A stretch of 64,000 nt of DNA from a virus: positions 1-64,000 of the IMG/VR virus record IMGVR_UViG_3300035695_000002; one strand, written 5' to 3'. The first letter of the stretch is position 1. Each line of letters begins with the position of its first letter. Shown here piece after piece: positions 22,142-30,934 of this stretch. The notes beneath the pieces were generated by a model. The model was given only the letters and a program-made list of their open reading frames with translations. It was not told the origin of the DNA and made no database searches. The translations under genes and the position numbers were made by a program.

Positions 22142-22342
22142 ATGAGAAATGAAGACTTTCTAGATCAAGAGGACGATTATTATAGAGAACAGGCATATTT
22201 GAATGCAGAAGCCGAATTTGAAGAATGGAAATGGGTTCAGGAGCAGATTAAATTCGATGCTGAAAGAAAACCTGCAAGAATTTTCGTAAAACGTGAAGAA
22301 CAGATAACTATAGAAAATGATAAAACAACAATTGACTTTTAG
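22142..22342 (+). CDS. Hypothetical acidic protein, 66 aa
   Basis: Highly acidic, Tyr/Trp-rich helix (MRNEDFLDQEDDYYREQAYLN). Ends in TAG after overlapping the next start by 26 bases. Small acidic proteins next to helicase genes can act as adaptors; not shown here. Confidence 0.65.
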   Translation: MRNEDFLDQEDDYYREQAYLNAEAEFEEWKWVQEQIKFDAERKPARIFVKREEQITIENDKTTIDF

Positions 22343-22949
22343 CCAGTTTCGGGAATTGCATAAAAAAGGCTATTCTGCCGATATTGCACTTTTTCTGCAA
22401 TATATAGAAGAAGGAGAAGATGTCAATGAAATAGCCAAAGATGTGCCTAAATTAGGGAATATTGTACAATCTCTTCGCAGAAAAGGTCTAATAACAGAAG
22501 ACAATAAGGTTACGCTGGAGGGGAAGGAAATACTATCCTTCCTCTCTACAAAAGAGAGTAAAAAGATAGTTAAAAAGAAAAAGGGAGAAGATCATGATTT
22601 CCTTCTATGGTGGTCACATTATCCTTCTACAGATGATTTTACCCATAAAGGGAGACATTTTGCTGGTACAAGGGGACTTAGGAGTAAAAAGGATGATTGT
22701 AGGATAAAGCTCAATAAAATCCTTGGAGAAGGACAATTTACACTAGAGGAGATGATAAAAGCTCTAGATTTTGAAGTAGAGCAAAAGAAGGAGAATAGTG
22801 TAAAAACAGGTCAAAATAAGCTCTCCTATCTTCAAAACTCAATGACTTATCTAAACCAATACTCCTATGAGAACTATATTGATTTAATTAGAAAAGGTAC
22901 TAAAATGGAGAAATCTCCACAAACGGATTATGATGGAGTCAATATTTGA
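22317..22949 (+). CDS. Winged-helix protein, possible helicase loader, 210 aa
   Basis: Residues about 10-75 form a winged helix (DIALFLQYIEEGEDVNEIAKDVP, then VQSLRRKGLITEDNKV). After a Lys-rich linker comes a conserved WWSHYPSTDDF and a helical C-terminal domain. The gene lies directly upstream of and overlaps the DnaB-like helicase by 20 bases, the usual position of a helicase loader or replication initiator. That function is inferred from context. Confidence 0.65.
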   Translation: MIKQQLTFSQFRELHKKGYSADIALFLQYIEEGEDVNEIAKDVPKLGNIVQSLRRKGLITEDNKVTLEGKEILSFLSTKESKKIVKKKKGEDHDFLLWWSHYPSTDDFTHKGRHFAGTRGLRSKKDDCRIKLNKILGEGQFTLEEMIKALDFEVEQKKENSVKTGQNKLSYLQNSMTYLNQYSYENYIDLIRKGTKMEKSPQTDYDGVNI

Positions 22950-24027
22950 TAAACTTAATAAAGAAATTACAGAAGGTATAGAAGGGAAAAATCAATCTCT
23001 TCCTATAGGGCTTCCTAAACTAGGTAGATATGCTAATATAAGAAAAAGAATTTTGACTCTTATAATGTCCACCACAGGGGCAGGAAAAAGTAGTATGGTA
23101 GATCATATGATGTTAAGTGCTTGCGATAGTTATATGAATAGTCCTTCAGAGTTCAAATTAAAGCCTGATTTTCAGCTATTTTCAATGGAAAGGAATAAAA
23201 CTATTAGAATAGCTAAATGGATATTATATTTCATATTTAAGAATGAGGGAGTGGAAATCGAACTTCCTAAGATGTTAGGTTGGTGGGACGAGAAACTATC
23301 TAAAGAGGAACATTCACTGATCATGAGTCAAAAAAAGTATATTGACTGCCTTTTAAATGATTACATTACTATTTATGAAGGAGCCAAAACACCCAATGAG
23401 ATATATAGAATACTAAAAGATCATTTTGAAGAGATTGGAATATATGACGTTGTAAAAGTTAAAGGGAAAGATGAAAAGATATACATTCCGAATAATTCCA
23501 ATATTGTAACTTCTCCTATATTTGATCATGGAAATCTAACTAAAACCACTCAAGCTCTACCTACTAAGAAACAATCTATAGATAAATTGGTAGAATACGC
23601 TCAAAATTTCAGAGATTTAGAACAGGCTGCTCCTATATGGGTGAGTCAAGTTAATAGATCTATATCAGGAATTAGCAGAATGAAAGATGGGGAACACGAA
23701 CTAGTATTGGAGGATGCTAAAGAATCGGGAGATATAGGCGATGCATGTGATATTGCTATTTCTCTATTTGATGCAGCTAAATATTCTCAATCTTCCAAAA
23801 CTGGCTATAATCCAACAGATTTTATAGATAAAAATAATGGAAAGAATTATTTTAGAAGTGCTCAAATCCTAAAAAGCAGCTACGGAGCCGATTCTTTGCG
23901 CATTCCGATAGCTTTTAATGGGTTTTGTGGGCAACTGAAAGAACTTCCTAAGAAGGCGGATTTGAACGATGGTCAATATCAAGATTTAATCACTTCTATA
24001 CTAAATAAAACATATTTTTTATCTTAG
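22930..24027 (+). CDS. DnaB-like replicative helicase, 365 aa
   Basis: RecA-fold ATPase: Walker A STTGAGKSS at about residues 47-55, FSMERN at about 90 (catalytic Glu after strand 2), Walker B-like PIFDHG, and WVSQVNRS at about 238 as the sensor Gln/DNA-binding loop. It is short because the DnaB N-terminal primase-binding domain is reduced, as in other phage forms. It should unwind the fork. A mobile HNH gene follows at 24068. Confidence 0.85.
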   Translation: MMESIFDKLNKEITEGIEGKNQSLPIGLPKLGRYANIRKRILTLIMSTTGAGKSSMVDHMMLSACDSYMNSPSEFKLKPDFQLFSMERNKTIRIAKWILYFIFKNEGVEIELPKMLGWWDEKLSKEEHSLIMSQKKYIDCLLNDYITIYEGAKTPNEIYRILKDHFEEIGIYDVVKVKGKDEKIYIPNNSNIVTSPIFDHGNLTKTTQALPTKKQSIDKLVEYAQNFRDLEQAAPIWVSQVNRSISGISRMKDGEHELVLEDAKESGDIGDACDIAISLFDAAKYSQSSKTGYNPTDFIDKNNGKNYFRSAQILKSSYGADSLRIPIAFNGFCGQLKELPKKADLNDGQYQDLITSILNKTYFLS

Positions 24028-24031
24028 TTTA

Positions 24032-24063
24032 TTTGGATATTATGCTTTTATTATATATCTTTA
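24032..24063 (+). promoter_or_regulatory. Near-consensus promoter before HNH gene
   Basis: TTTG (24032-24035), 20 bases, TATCTTTA (24056-24063; last base A instead of G). It lies 4 bases before ATG 24068, implying a very short leader if used. Confidence 0.4.
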
Positions 24064-24067
24064 CATT

Positions 24068-24727
24068 ATGATAAGAATAAATTATAATAAAGGAGATATA
24101 ATAGGAAAATTAATCTTCTTGGAAGATGTAAATATTAAAAAAGGGTCTAGGAAGGCATTTTTTCAATGTCCTTTATGTCAAAATCAATTCAAAACAGAGA
24201 TTTCTAGAGCCAAGTCCTTGAGAACCGTATCTTGTGGTTGCTACAGAAAGATAAACTCCTCAATTATCCATACAACTCATGGTCAGGTAAAAGGTGGTAA
24301 AATGTCTCCTGAATATGTATCTTGGCAAAGAGCTATTCAAAGATGTCAAAATCCTAATTATGGAGGATATAAAAATTATGGAGGGAAAGGGATAAAAGTG
24401 TGCGACAGGTGGAAATATTCATTTTCTGATTTTCTACAAGATATGGGTAAAAAACCATTTAAATCAGCTCAAATTGATAGAATAGACAGTAATGGAAACT
24501 ACGAACCTTCAAACTGTAGATGGGTAAGTTGTAAAGAAAATGCTAGAAATAGATCAAATAATTTAGTAATATCATGGAATGGAGAAAATAAGACTCTTTC
24601 TGAATGGTCTGAAATTCTTAAATTGGACAAAAATACATTAAGAAATAGATTATATTCTAAGAATTGGACATTAGAAGAATCTATGACAACCCCTTTATTT
24701 AAAAAAGGACAAAAACGAAACTTATGA
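24068..24727 (+). CDS. HNH-type mobile endonuclease, 219 aa
   Basis: N-terminal CPLCQNQF and SCGCYRK form a zinc site (four Cys). The core is SWQRAIQRCQNPNYGGYKNYG, then VCDRWKYSFSDFLQDMG, QIDRIDSNGNYEPSNCRW and a basic Asn-rich helix. These are the conserved blocks of a phage HNH/AP2-type homing endonuclease family. The C-terminal part (WSEILKLDKNTLRNRL) is a DNA-binding repeat. It sits alone behind the DnaB gene with its own possible promoter, typical of a free-standing homing gene. Confidence 0.8.
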   Translation: MIRINYNKGDIIGKLIFLEDVNIKKGSRKAFFQCPLCQNQFKTEISRAKSLRTVSCGCYRKINSSIIHTTHGQVKGGKMSPEYVSWQRAIQRCQNPNYGGYKNYGGKGIKVCDRWKYSFSDFLQDMGKKPFKSAQIDRIDSNGNYEPSNCRWVSCKENARNRSNNLVISWNGENKTLSEWSEILKLDKNTLRNRLYSKNWTLEESMTTPLFKKGQKRNL

Positions 24728-24746
24728 AAACAATAATTTTATCAAT

Positions 24747-24896
24747 ATGTTCCTAAGAAGTAAGATTAAACAAAAATTCTTGGTGATAAAATATATATTT
24801 CTCTCCTATATTAGGAAAGAATATTGTTTTAATAAATACACCAGACCTAATGCTAAATTGATAGATTTGTATAAAATGATAAAATTACACATATGA
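24747..24896 (+). CDS. Basic hypothetical peptide, 49 aa
   Basis: ATG 24747; TGA overlaps the next ATG at 24893. Lys/Tyr-rich (MFLRSKIKQKFLVIKYIFLSYI). It fills the gap after the HNH gene, which supports it, but composition is close to that of random AT-rich frames. Confidence 0.45.
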   Translation: MFLRSKIKQKFLVIKYIFLSYIRKEYCFNKYTRPNAKLIDLYKMIKLHI

Positions 24897-25144
24897 CTCG
24901 TGAGCAATATATCGAAGCTAGAAAAACAAATTCTATAGAAATCATGTATGATTATTATAGGGAACATTGGACGGAAGAGATTCAAAAGAAACATAAAATA
25001 CTCCTTGAATTTAAAGAATTTGTAGAATTCATACAAATGTATCCAGGTATACAGAATGCATTTAATGTTTCTTGTGAATATTATGATGCTAAATTTGCTA
25101 TTCTCAAGGTATTTCTAAAAGACAATAAAATATTATTTATATGA
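24893..25144 (+). CDS. Hypothetical protein, 83 aa
   Basis: Acidic helical N-terminus (MTREQYIEARKTNSIEIMYDYYREH), then FKEFVEFIQMYP and a beta C-terminus. Part of a four-gene ATGA-coupled chain up to 25655. Function unknown. Confidence 0.7.
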   Translation: MTREQYIEARKTNSIEIMYDYYREHWTEEIQKKHKILLEFKEFVEFIQMYPGIQNAFNVSCEYYDAKFAILKVFLKDNKILFI

Positions 25145-25446
25145 GAAATTTAGACAAAGAATCAAAAAATGAACTAGATGTTAAGTTTAAACCTTATTTC
25201 GATAAGCTTATAACTTACACTAAAAAGAATGGTATAGATACTATATTTGGAGAATGGAATGTGACTTTTACTAAAGAAGGAAAAGGTTTATCTATTTCTT
25301 ATAATTATCTTTATAGACAATCTGGAATATCAAAAGTTCACAAAGAACTTACAGAAAGTATGATTGAACTAGTAGATGTGACAGATGAAATGTTTTATAA
25401 TAATTATATAAAGACAATTATTGACCTAAATTTTCTTAAAAAATGA
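25141..25446 (+). CDS. Hypothetical protein, 101 aa
   Basis: Alpha/beta protein with conserved-looking FGEWNVTFTKEGKGLSISYNY. No motif recognised. ATGA overlaps on both sides. Confidence 0.7.
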   Translation: MRNLDKESKNELDVKFKPYFDKLITYTKKNGIDTIFGEWNVTFTKEGKGLSISYNYLYRQSGISKVHKELTESMIELVDVTDEMFYNNYIKTIIDLNFLKK

Positions 25447-25655
25447 TAACATTTGCATGGATAGTGGTCTATTTAATAGGCTTTGGAATAGTATGGAAAC
25501 TTGACGATGGATCATATACAGGTGCTCCTATATTGAAAAATAGTGTAGAAAACTTAAGAAAAAGGCTAATATTATCACTATTTTCGTGGGTGATAGCACT
25601 TCCTTTCTTCATAATCTACCTCATAGCAGGAATAATTGATAAAGATAATTTATGA
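25443..25655 (+). CDS. Two-helix membrane protein, 70 aa
   Basis: Hydrophobic helices at about residues 3-18 and 40-62 with a polar loop (DDGSYTGAPILKNSVENLRKR). Inner-membrane location predicted. Coupled at both ends. Confidence 0.7.
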   Translation: MITFAWIVVYLIGFGIVWKLDDGSYTGAPILKNSVENLRKRLILSLFSWVIALPFFIIYLIAGIIDKDNL

Positions 25656-25825
25656 AAAGAACTGATTTTTTGAAAATATTAGCAGTTCCTCTTATAGTTC
25701 CATTTATACCAGATGAGAAGAAAGAAGAGGATATTAAACCTGTTTATAAAATGAGAGCAGGGGATATAGCCTATTTTGATGGTAAAATATTTCATCCAGT
25801 AAATACAGCTTATTCAGAACAATAA
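25652..25825 (+). CDS. Hypothetical protein, 57 aa
   Basis: ATG 25652 overlaps the previous TGA. Short hydrophobic start (FLKILAVPLIVPFIP) followed by an acidic linker and a small beta segment (MRAGDIAYFDGKIFHP). Possibly membrane-attached. Uncertain. Confidence 0.55.
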   Translation: MKRTDFLKILAVPLIVPFIPDEKKEEDIKPVYKMRAGDIAYFDGKIFHPVNTAYSEQ

Positions 25826-25836
25826 ATATATAAACT

Positions 25837-26505
25837 ATGAAAATTTGGGCAATTAGCGATACACACGGAATGCATAGGAGAGCTATAGTTCCAGAGAACA
25901 TAGATTGTGTTATACATAGTGGTGATAGTACAAATTACAAAGATTTATTAAGAAATGAGGTAGAATTTAGAGACTTTCTTGATTGGTACAGTAAAATAGA
26001 TGTAAGACATAAAATTCTTATAGCTGGAAATCACGATGCTTGGGCTACTAAACTCTATTTGAAAGAAATGGTGGAGGAAGCAGATATTGTCTACCTAGAA
26101 CACGAATCTCATAATGTAGAGGGAATATCCATATTTGGAAGTCCTTATACACCAAATTTCCGTGATTGGTATTTCATGAAAGATAGAGGAAAATTAGATA
26201 GGTGGTGGCAAGAAATCCCTGAAAATACTGATATTTTAGTAACACACGGTCCTCCACAGGGAATATTAGACCTATCTAGAGATAGATTTAACAATCTTGA
26301 ATATCGCGGAGATAAGTCTCTTTTAAGACACGTTAATAGAGTAAAGCCAAAATATCACATATTTGGGCACTTACATGACTTTGAAGACTGTTTAAATTAT
26401 GGAATCCGTAAAATAGATGATATTACATTTATGAATGTATCTTCTGTCGAAGACGGTCGTTTTGATAAAGGATTGATTCATAATGGTATTGTCTTTGAAA
26501 TATGA
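25837..26505 (+). CDS. Calcineurin-like metallophosphoesterase, 222 aa
   Basis: All metal-binding blocks are present: DTHGMH (about 8-13), HSGDSTN (about 29-35), AGNHDAW (about 66-72), VTHGPP (about 141) and FGHLHD (about 177). This is the two-metal phosphoesterase fold of the MPPED type. It would hydrolyse phosphoester bonds; the substrate (nucleotide, nucleic-acid end or cyclic nucleotide) cannot be read from sequence. Coupled to the following endonuclease VII gene. Confidence 0.88.
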   Translation: MKIWAISDTHGMHRRAIVPENIDCVIHSGDSTNYKDLLRNEVEFRDFLDWYSKIDVRHKILIAGNHDAWATKLYLKEMVEEADIVYLEHESHNVEGISIFGSPYTPNFRDWYFMKDRGKLDRWWQEIPENTDILVTHGPPQGILDLSRDRFNNLEYRGDKSLLRHVNRVKPKYHIFGHLHDFEDCLNYGIRKIDDITFMNVSSVEDGRFDKGLIHNGIVFEI

Positions 26506-26954
26506 AAAAAACTTGTAATAAATGTAATATAGAGTATAATGTAACTAACTTCTTTTGTAGAAACAAGAAGAAAAGATATTATTCTCCTTACTGTAAATTA
26601 TGTTTTATGAGAATAAATAATGATTATAAGGAAAAGAATAAAGAAAAAATAAAAGCAATAAAAAAGAAAGAATATCTGAAAAATAAGAATAGGTATATAG
26701 ATAGAGTGTTATATAGAAAATATGGTATATCTTTAGAAGAATATAATACAATGTTGAAAATTCAAAATTATAGATGTTTTATTTGTAATAAACATCAAGA
26801 TGAATGTTCTAAAAATTTAGCTGTAGATCATAATCATAAAACTGGCAAAGTTAGAAAACTATTATGCAGAGAATGTAATTCCATACTCGGATACTCAAAA
26901 GAGGATATTAATATACTTGAAAATTGTATAAAATATATAAATATAAATATTTGA
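26502..26954 (+). CDS. Recombination endonuclease VII-like HNH protein, 150 aa
   Basis: Two zinc pairs (CNKCNIEYN and YCKLC) precede a basic helix. CFICNKHQ, LAVDHNHKTGKVRKLLC and CRECNSILGY are the His-Me core of endonuclease VII. In T4 this enzyme resolves branched DNA; copies in other phages are often mobile. Lys-rich middle region. Its position, coupled to a metallophosphoesterase, fits either role. Confidence 0.85.
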   Translation: MKKTCNKCNIEYNVTNFFCRNKKKRYYSPYCKLCFMRINNDYKEKNKEKIKAIKKKEYLKNKNRYIDRVLYRKYGISLEEYNTMLKIQNYRCFICNKHQDECSKNLAVDHNHKTGKVRKLLCRECNSILGYSKEDINILENCIKYININI

Positions 26955-26957
26955 AAT

Positions 26958-27239
26958 ATGATAGAATATTTAATTACAGTTTGTGGAATAAACCGTATAT
27001 CTGAAATAAAGGATGGATGGTTTAGATGGAAAGGGAAAATGATGACTAAAAATTGTCAATCTAAGCCTCTAACTAAGGTTAAAGTGAGACATAAAGAGGA
27101 TAGTACAATTACAGGAGTAGCTCAAGAATATGGTTTATTAGAAACAGGCTACCTCTATGTTTATTGGGATAGAATACCCTCAAATAAACCTAGACCTTAT
27201 ACATTTGAACATATTGATAATTTAATATTTGAAGAATGA
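26958..27239 (+). CDS. Hypothetical protein, 93 aa
   Basis: Beta-rich; the order ISEIKDGWFRWKGKM and YLYVYWDRIPSNKPRPYTFEHIDNL suggests a small barrel domain. Overlaps the start of the helicase gene by 4 bases and may assist it. Function unknown. Confidence 0.7.
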   Translation: MIEYLITVCGINRISEIKDGWFRWKGKMMTKNCQSKPLTKVKVRHKEDSTITGVAQEYGLLETGYLYVYWDRIPSNKPRPYTFEHIDNLIFEE

Positions 27240-28306
27240 ATCAAGATGAATTACAAGCTGATGTTATTAAGAAATCCTTAGAGTTCTATAAGGATTATAG
27301 GAAGGGATGGTTGGATTTAGCTATGAGGGCAGGAAAAACACGTATTTCTATTGAAATAATAAGAAATATGTTCCCTCATAGCTGCAAACTTCTTATAGCC
27401 TATCCAGATAATAAGCTAAAAGATACATGGAAAGAGGAGATGATTAAGTGGAAGTATGATAATATTGACATTACCTACACCAATTTCAGCTCTCTAAAGA
27501 AACATGTTAGTGGATGGTGGCAATTCTTCATTTGTGATGAATTTCACTCCTTAAGTGAAAATGAAGCTAGTTTAGTAGATCAAATATCTGCTGGATACAC
27601 ACTCTTCTTATCTGGAACTATAAGCAAGGAAACTAAGCAAAAATGGCCTAAATTTAGAGAAATATACAGATATACCACTTCTCAAGGAATTGATAATTCT
27701 ATTCTGGCTAATTATACTATTACAGTACATTTAGTAGATTTAGATAACACTATCAAAACTCCTAATAAGAAAGGGAAAATGCTCTCAGAGAAACAGAAAT
27801 ATGACAATTATACATACGTTATTCAACAAATGAAATATAATGGTCAAAATTCTATGCATTTGGCTTTAGCCAGGAACAGATTATCCCTATCCTCCATTGG
27901 AAAAGTAGAATATACTAAAAAACTTCTAAATAAATTAAATGATAAAAGAGTATTAGTGTTCACAGGACTTGCCGATGTAGCTGACAGCTTGGATATATAC
28001 TCCTATCATTCTAAAAGTACAGAAGATGGACATTTTAAGGCTTTCCTAGCTAGTAAGTTAAATCATTTAGCATTGGCTGAAATGGGAAAAATGGGTGTAA
28101 CTTACCCTATGTTAGATAGTGTAATTCTTCTCAATTTCACATATAATGCTGAAATGAGCAGTCAACTATTAAATAGAGCTATTAATCTCGACTATAAGGG
28201 AAAAATAGCAGATTTACATGTAATATGTTTAAATGAATCTCCAGAGCTTAAAAAGGTAAAAGAATCATTGAGTATGCTAGATTCATCCAAAATAAAATAT
28301 ATATGA
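27236..28306 (+). CDS. SF2 DNA helicase, 356 aa
   Basis: Motif I AMRAGKTRI (about 26-34), motif Ia LLIAYPDNKLKDTW, motif II FFICDEFHSL (DEFH, about 98-107), motif III LFLSGTIS, and a second RecA lobe with RVLVFTGLADVAD and the motif VI region SSQLLNRAINLDYKG. A compact superfamily 2 helicase. The arginine of motif VI is N-R-A-I rather than Q-x-x-G-R-x-x-R, seen in many small phage helicases. Part of the replication module. Confidence 0.88.
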   Translation: MNQDELQADVIKKSLEFYKDYRKGWLDLAMRAGKTRISIEIIRNMFPHSCKLLIAYPDNKLKDTWKEEMIKWKYDNIDITYTNFSSLKKHVSGWWQFFICDEFHSLSENEASLVDQISAGYTLFLSGTISKETKQKWPKFREIYRYTTSQGIDNSILANYTITVHLVDLDNTIKTPNKKGKMLSEKQKYDNYTYVIQQMKYNGQNSMHLALARNRLSLSSIGKVEYTKKLLNKLNDKRVLVFTGLADVADSLDIYSYHSKSTEDGHFKAFLASKLNHLALAEMGKMGVTYPMLDSVILLNFTYNAEMSSQLLNRAINLDYKGKIADLHVICLNESPELKKVKESLSMLDSSKIKYI

Positions 28307-28464
28307 AATTTGAAGAATTACCTAAAGAAGACTTAGCTTTGGCTTTGATTCTAAAAAGAAATCAAATGAAGAGAGAAACTTGGATAAAAAATGTTCAGAA
28401 AGTGTATCCTGAAATGACATTAGAGGAAATAGAGAAATTACATGATAAAATCTTCAAAAAATGA
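28303..28464 (+). CDS. Hypothetical protein, 53 aa
   Basis: ATG 28303 overlaps the helicase TGA; its own TGA overlaps the next ATG. Helical with WIKNVQKVYPEMTLEEIEKL. The double overlap makes it likely real. Confidence 0.6.
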   Translation: MKFEELPKEDLALALILKRNQMKRETWIKNVQKVYPEMTLEEIEKLHDKIFKK

Positions 28465-28736
28465 ATTACGAAGAAGAAATAAATAAACTAGTAAAGGAGA
28501 AAATACATGATCCTTTAGACGCAGAATTTGAAAGAAAGGTGAGAGATGAACTTTTACCAACTATGTTACTATCAGACTTTGTCACCACTGTAAGCGAAAT
28601 TCGTTGTGATGAATGTAATAAGATAGATAAGAGTTATATGGATGAATGGGAGGCAGCAGAACATTTCCTTGATGAAGGATGGGAGATTGTTGGAAAAAAA
28701 TGTTTGTGTAAAGATTGTATAAGTAAAAAAGATTAA
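28461..28736 (+). CDS. Zinc-binding hypothetical protein, 91 aa
   Basis: IRCDECNKI and CLCKDCIS provide two CxxC pairs, probably one zinc site, separated by an acidic helix. The N-terminal half is an amphipathic helix. Likely a DNA-replication accessory by context; not assigned. Confidence 0.7.
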   Translation: MNYEEEINKLVKEKIHDPLDAEFERKVRDELLPTMLLSDFVTTVSEIRCDECNKIDKSYMDEWEAAEHFLDEGWEIVGKKCLCKDCISKKD

Positions 28737-28745
28737 TTAAATTTG
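28714..28745 (+). promoter_or_regulatory. Candidate Bacteroidota promoter
   Basis: ATTG (28714-28717), 20-base spacer, TAAATTTG (28738-28745). -7 is exact and -33 has three of four bases. It is 8 bases before ATG 28754 and starts a unit with the Sak4-like gene. Confidence 0.5.
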
Positions 28746-28753
28746 TAAAAATT

Positions 28754-29092
28754 ATGAAAAAGTTTAATATACCTAAAAAGGAAAGAAAAGATTGGATAAA
28801 TGCGTTATTGTCTGGAAATTATAAACAAACCACTAACACTTTAGCTCGAAGTGGAAAATATTGTTGTTTAGGTGTGTATGGAAAAGTAGTAGGAATAGAT
28901 GATTATGAAATGACAAATCGTGGTGTACCTGCTGAATTAAATTCTGATAATAGAACTAAATATCCTAGATGTCTTTTAGCTGAAAGTAATCAGAAAAGAT
29001 CATTTACAATGAAATTAGCTAATATGAATGATAACGGTAAAACATTTAAGCAAATAGCAACATATATTAAGAAAAACACTATAGGAGTATAA
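28754..29092 (+). CDS. Hypothetical phage protein, YCCLGV family, 112 aa
   Basis: Shares with the 17722 protein the sequence W-I-x-A-L-x-S-G-x-Y-K-Q-T-T near the N-terminus, then KYCCLGVYGKV, and a C-terminal LANMNDNGKTFKQIATYI. The central region is shorter by about 40 residues. A diverged paralogue of the same unknown family. It is also placed just before a major replication/recombination gene. Confidence 0.8.
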   Translation: MKKFNIPKKERKDWINALLSGNYKQTTNTLARSGKYCCLGVYGKVVGIDDYEMTNRGVPAELNSDNRTKYPRCLLAESNQKRSFTMKLANMNDNGKTFKQIATYIKKNTIGV

Positions 29093-29108
29093 ACAAAACC
29101 AATAAACT

Positions 29109-29966
29109 ATGGCAGTACAAGTAACACTAGAAAGCAAAGAATCTATTCTTCCAGGGGTGGATGAAATTACTCCTGTGACATCTACCAATCCAAGGGATTT
29201 AGTAGTAATTTCTATTCCTAAGATGGGAAAAGGATCAATTTTGGGTGAATTTACCAAGAAATACAACGCTCTTGTATTAGATTTAGAGAAAGGAGGATAT
29301 GAGTTTATAGAGGCTAGAAAGCTCTCCACATACACTTCCCAAGAGGATACTATATGGAATTCCTTTCAGAACTATGTCAAATATCGTAAAGCTCTATTAG
29401 AACAGAAAGGAAAATATGACTATCTTATTATAGATGGTCTTTCTGATTTAGATGAACTTTCTGTGATAGGAGGCACTATAGCTTATATGAACAGCATTAT
29501 AGGAAAGAAGTTTAATAGAGAAGGAGGAAATGAAGCTGGAAGGAAATATGAATTCGGAGAACCAGAATGGAAATCTGTACTTACACTTCCAGATGGTGCT
29601 GGTTATTATCATACAAGACAATGGTTTTTACAGCAAATCGAATTTTTTAGGCAAATTAGCCCTTATAGAATATATGCTGCTCATATAGTTGATAAGCTCA
29701 TTAAAGATAATGGGAAAGAGGAAATAATTGGTAGTGAAATAGCTCTTACAGGTCAATTAAAGCGTATATTTGCATCTAAAATGACCAGTTTAGCTAAATT
29801 AATAGCTGATGAGGATAGTAGATACTTAAATTTTGATGTATTAAATGACAGCATTATAGCTGGAAGTAGAGCACCTCATTTAAAAGGAAAAATTTTGATT
29901 TCTAAACAAGAGAAAGATGGTAAAATAACAACATTTTGGGAGAATATTTATAAACAAACTAAATAA
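29109..29966 (+). CDS. Sak4-like RecA-fold ATPase, 285 aa
   Basis: The order VVISIPKMGKGS (P-loop position, about 34-45), ALVLDLEKGGYEF (about 57-69), YDYLIIDGLSDLDE (Walker B, about 102-115), the His-rich YYHTRQWFLQQIEFF and YRIYAAHIVDKLI fits Sak4-type single-strand annealing ATPases. The P-loop carries PKMGKGS instead of PKxGK[ST]T, so the hydroxyl residue is shifted by one. Whether ATP binding survives is open. The adjacent vWA gene follows by 3 bases. Confidence 0.7.
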   Translation: MAVQVTLESKESILPGVDEITPVTSTNPRDLVVISIPKMGKGSILGEFTKKYNALVLDLEKGGYEFIEARKLSTYTSQEDTIWNSFQNYVKYRKALLEQKGKYDYLIIDGLSDLDELSVIGGTIAYMNSIIGKKFNREGGNEAGRKYEFGEPEWKSVLTLPDGAGYYHTRQWFLQQIEFFRQISPYRIYAAHIVDKLIKDNGKEEIIGSEIALTGQLKRIFASKMTSLAKLIADEDSRYLNFDVLNDSIIAGSRAPHLKGKILISKQEKDGKITTFWENIYKQTK

Positions 29967-29969
29967 ACT

Positions 29970-30929
29970 ATGAAAAAAGACAAGGAACAATTAATTAAGG
30001 ATTTCAAGAAATCTAACAAAGAACGTAGGGAGAAAATTGCTAAAGCTGCTGGATATAGCACAAGTGCTGAATATTTAGCTTCTTTGGAGACTAAAATTAA
30101 AGTGAAGAAAACCACTAAGAAGGCTACAAAAACAGCTAAAAAAGAGATGTTGGATTATGTAGTAGCTTTTGATACCACAGGGAGTATGATGTCATACATT
30201 GATGATGTTAAAAAACACGTAGAAAAGCTCATTCCTGAAATGTTTTCACAGGATATTGATTTAAGGATGAAAATTGTGGCATTTGGTGACTATTGTGATA
30301 TGCCAAGCAAAGATGTCTTTGGATATGCTTATCAGGAAATAGATCTTACAGATAATATTAGCGAACTTACAAATTTTGTAAAAGGTGCTAAAAACACCTC
30401 AGGTGGTGATAGTGAGGAATTCTATGAACTTGTAATTAAGAAAATTGTAGAAGAAACCCCTTGGAGGGAAGGTAGTAAAAAAGCTGTATTATTTATTGCT
30501 GATTATGATCCTCATAGAGTGGGGTATTCTTACAATCAAATAGTAAAAAATGCTCAAATTGACTGGAAAAAAGAGGCTCAAAAAGCTGCTGAAAAAGGTA
30601 TTGCATTTGATACATTAGCTGTACTAGGGGATACCTTCCCTTGGTATAAGGAGCTTTCAGCTATTACCAAAGGTGTATGGTTGCCATTTCAAAGTAGTGG
30701 TAAAACTTCTCACATATTTGCAGCTTCTGCATATGCTAGAGGAGGAGAGAAATCAAGAGCTACATTTATGTCAATGTCAGCTACAGCTTCTATGTCAGGA
30801 GATGCAGAACTCATCGGAACCTATAAATCATTAAGTACATTAATGGATACTCCTGCAACAGCTACAAGTAGCACAGGAACATTTACTAGCAGTACATCAA
30901 CAGGAACACGTAAAACTAAACTAAAATAA
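29970..30929 (+). CDS. von Willebrand factor A domain protein, 319 aa
   Basis: After a Lys-rich N-terminus (about 1-55) a vWA domain starts at VVAFDTTGSM (MIDAS DxTxS, about 66). It continues with KIVAFGDYCD, the TSGGDSEEFYE loop (MIDAS Thr/Asp, about 147) and VLFIADYDPH. It lacks a signal peptide, so it is cytoplasmic. The C-terminal tail is Ser/Thr-rich low-complexity sequence (TSTGT repeats). vWA proteins bind partner proteins through a metal ion; the adjacent Sak4-like ATPase is the obvious candidate partner. Confidence 0.85.
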   Translation: MKKDKEQLIKDFKKSNKERREKIAKAAGYSTSAEYLASLETKIKVKKTTKKATKTAKKEMLDYVVAFDTTGSMMSYIDDVKKHVEKLIPEMFSQDIDLRMKIVAFGDYCDMPSKDVFGYAYQEIDLTDNISELTNFVKGAKNTSGGDSEEFYELVIKKIVEETPWREGSKKAVLFIADYDPHRVGYSYNQIVKNAQIDWKKEAQKAAEKGIAFDTLAVLGDTFPWYKELSAITKGVWLPFQSSGKTSHIFAASAYARGGEKSRATFMSMSATASMSGDAELIGTYKSLSTLMDTPATATSSTGTFTSSTSTGTRKTKLK

Positions 30930-30934
30930 TAACT

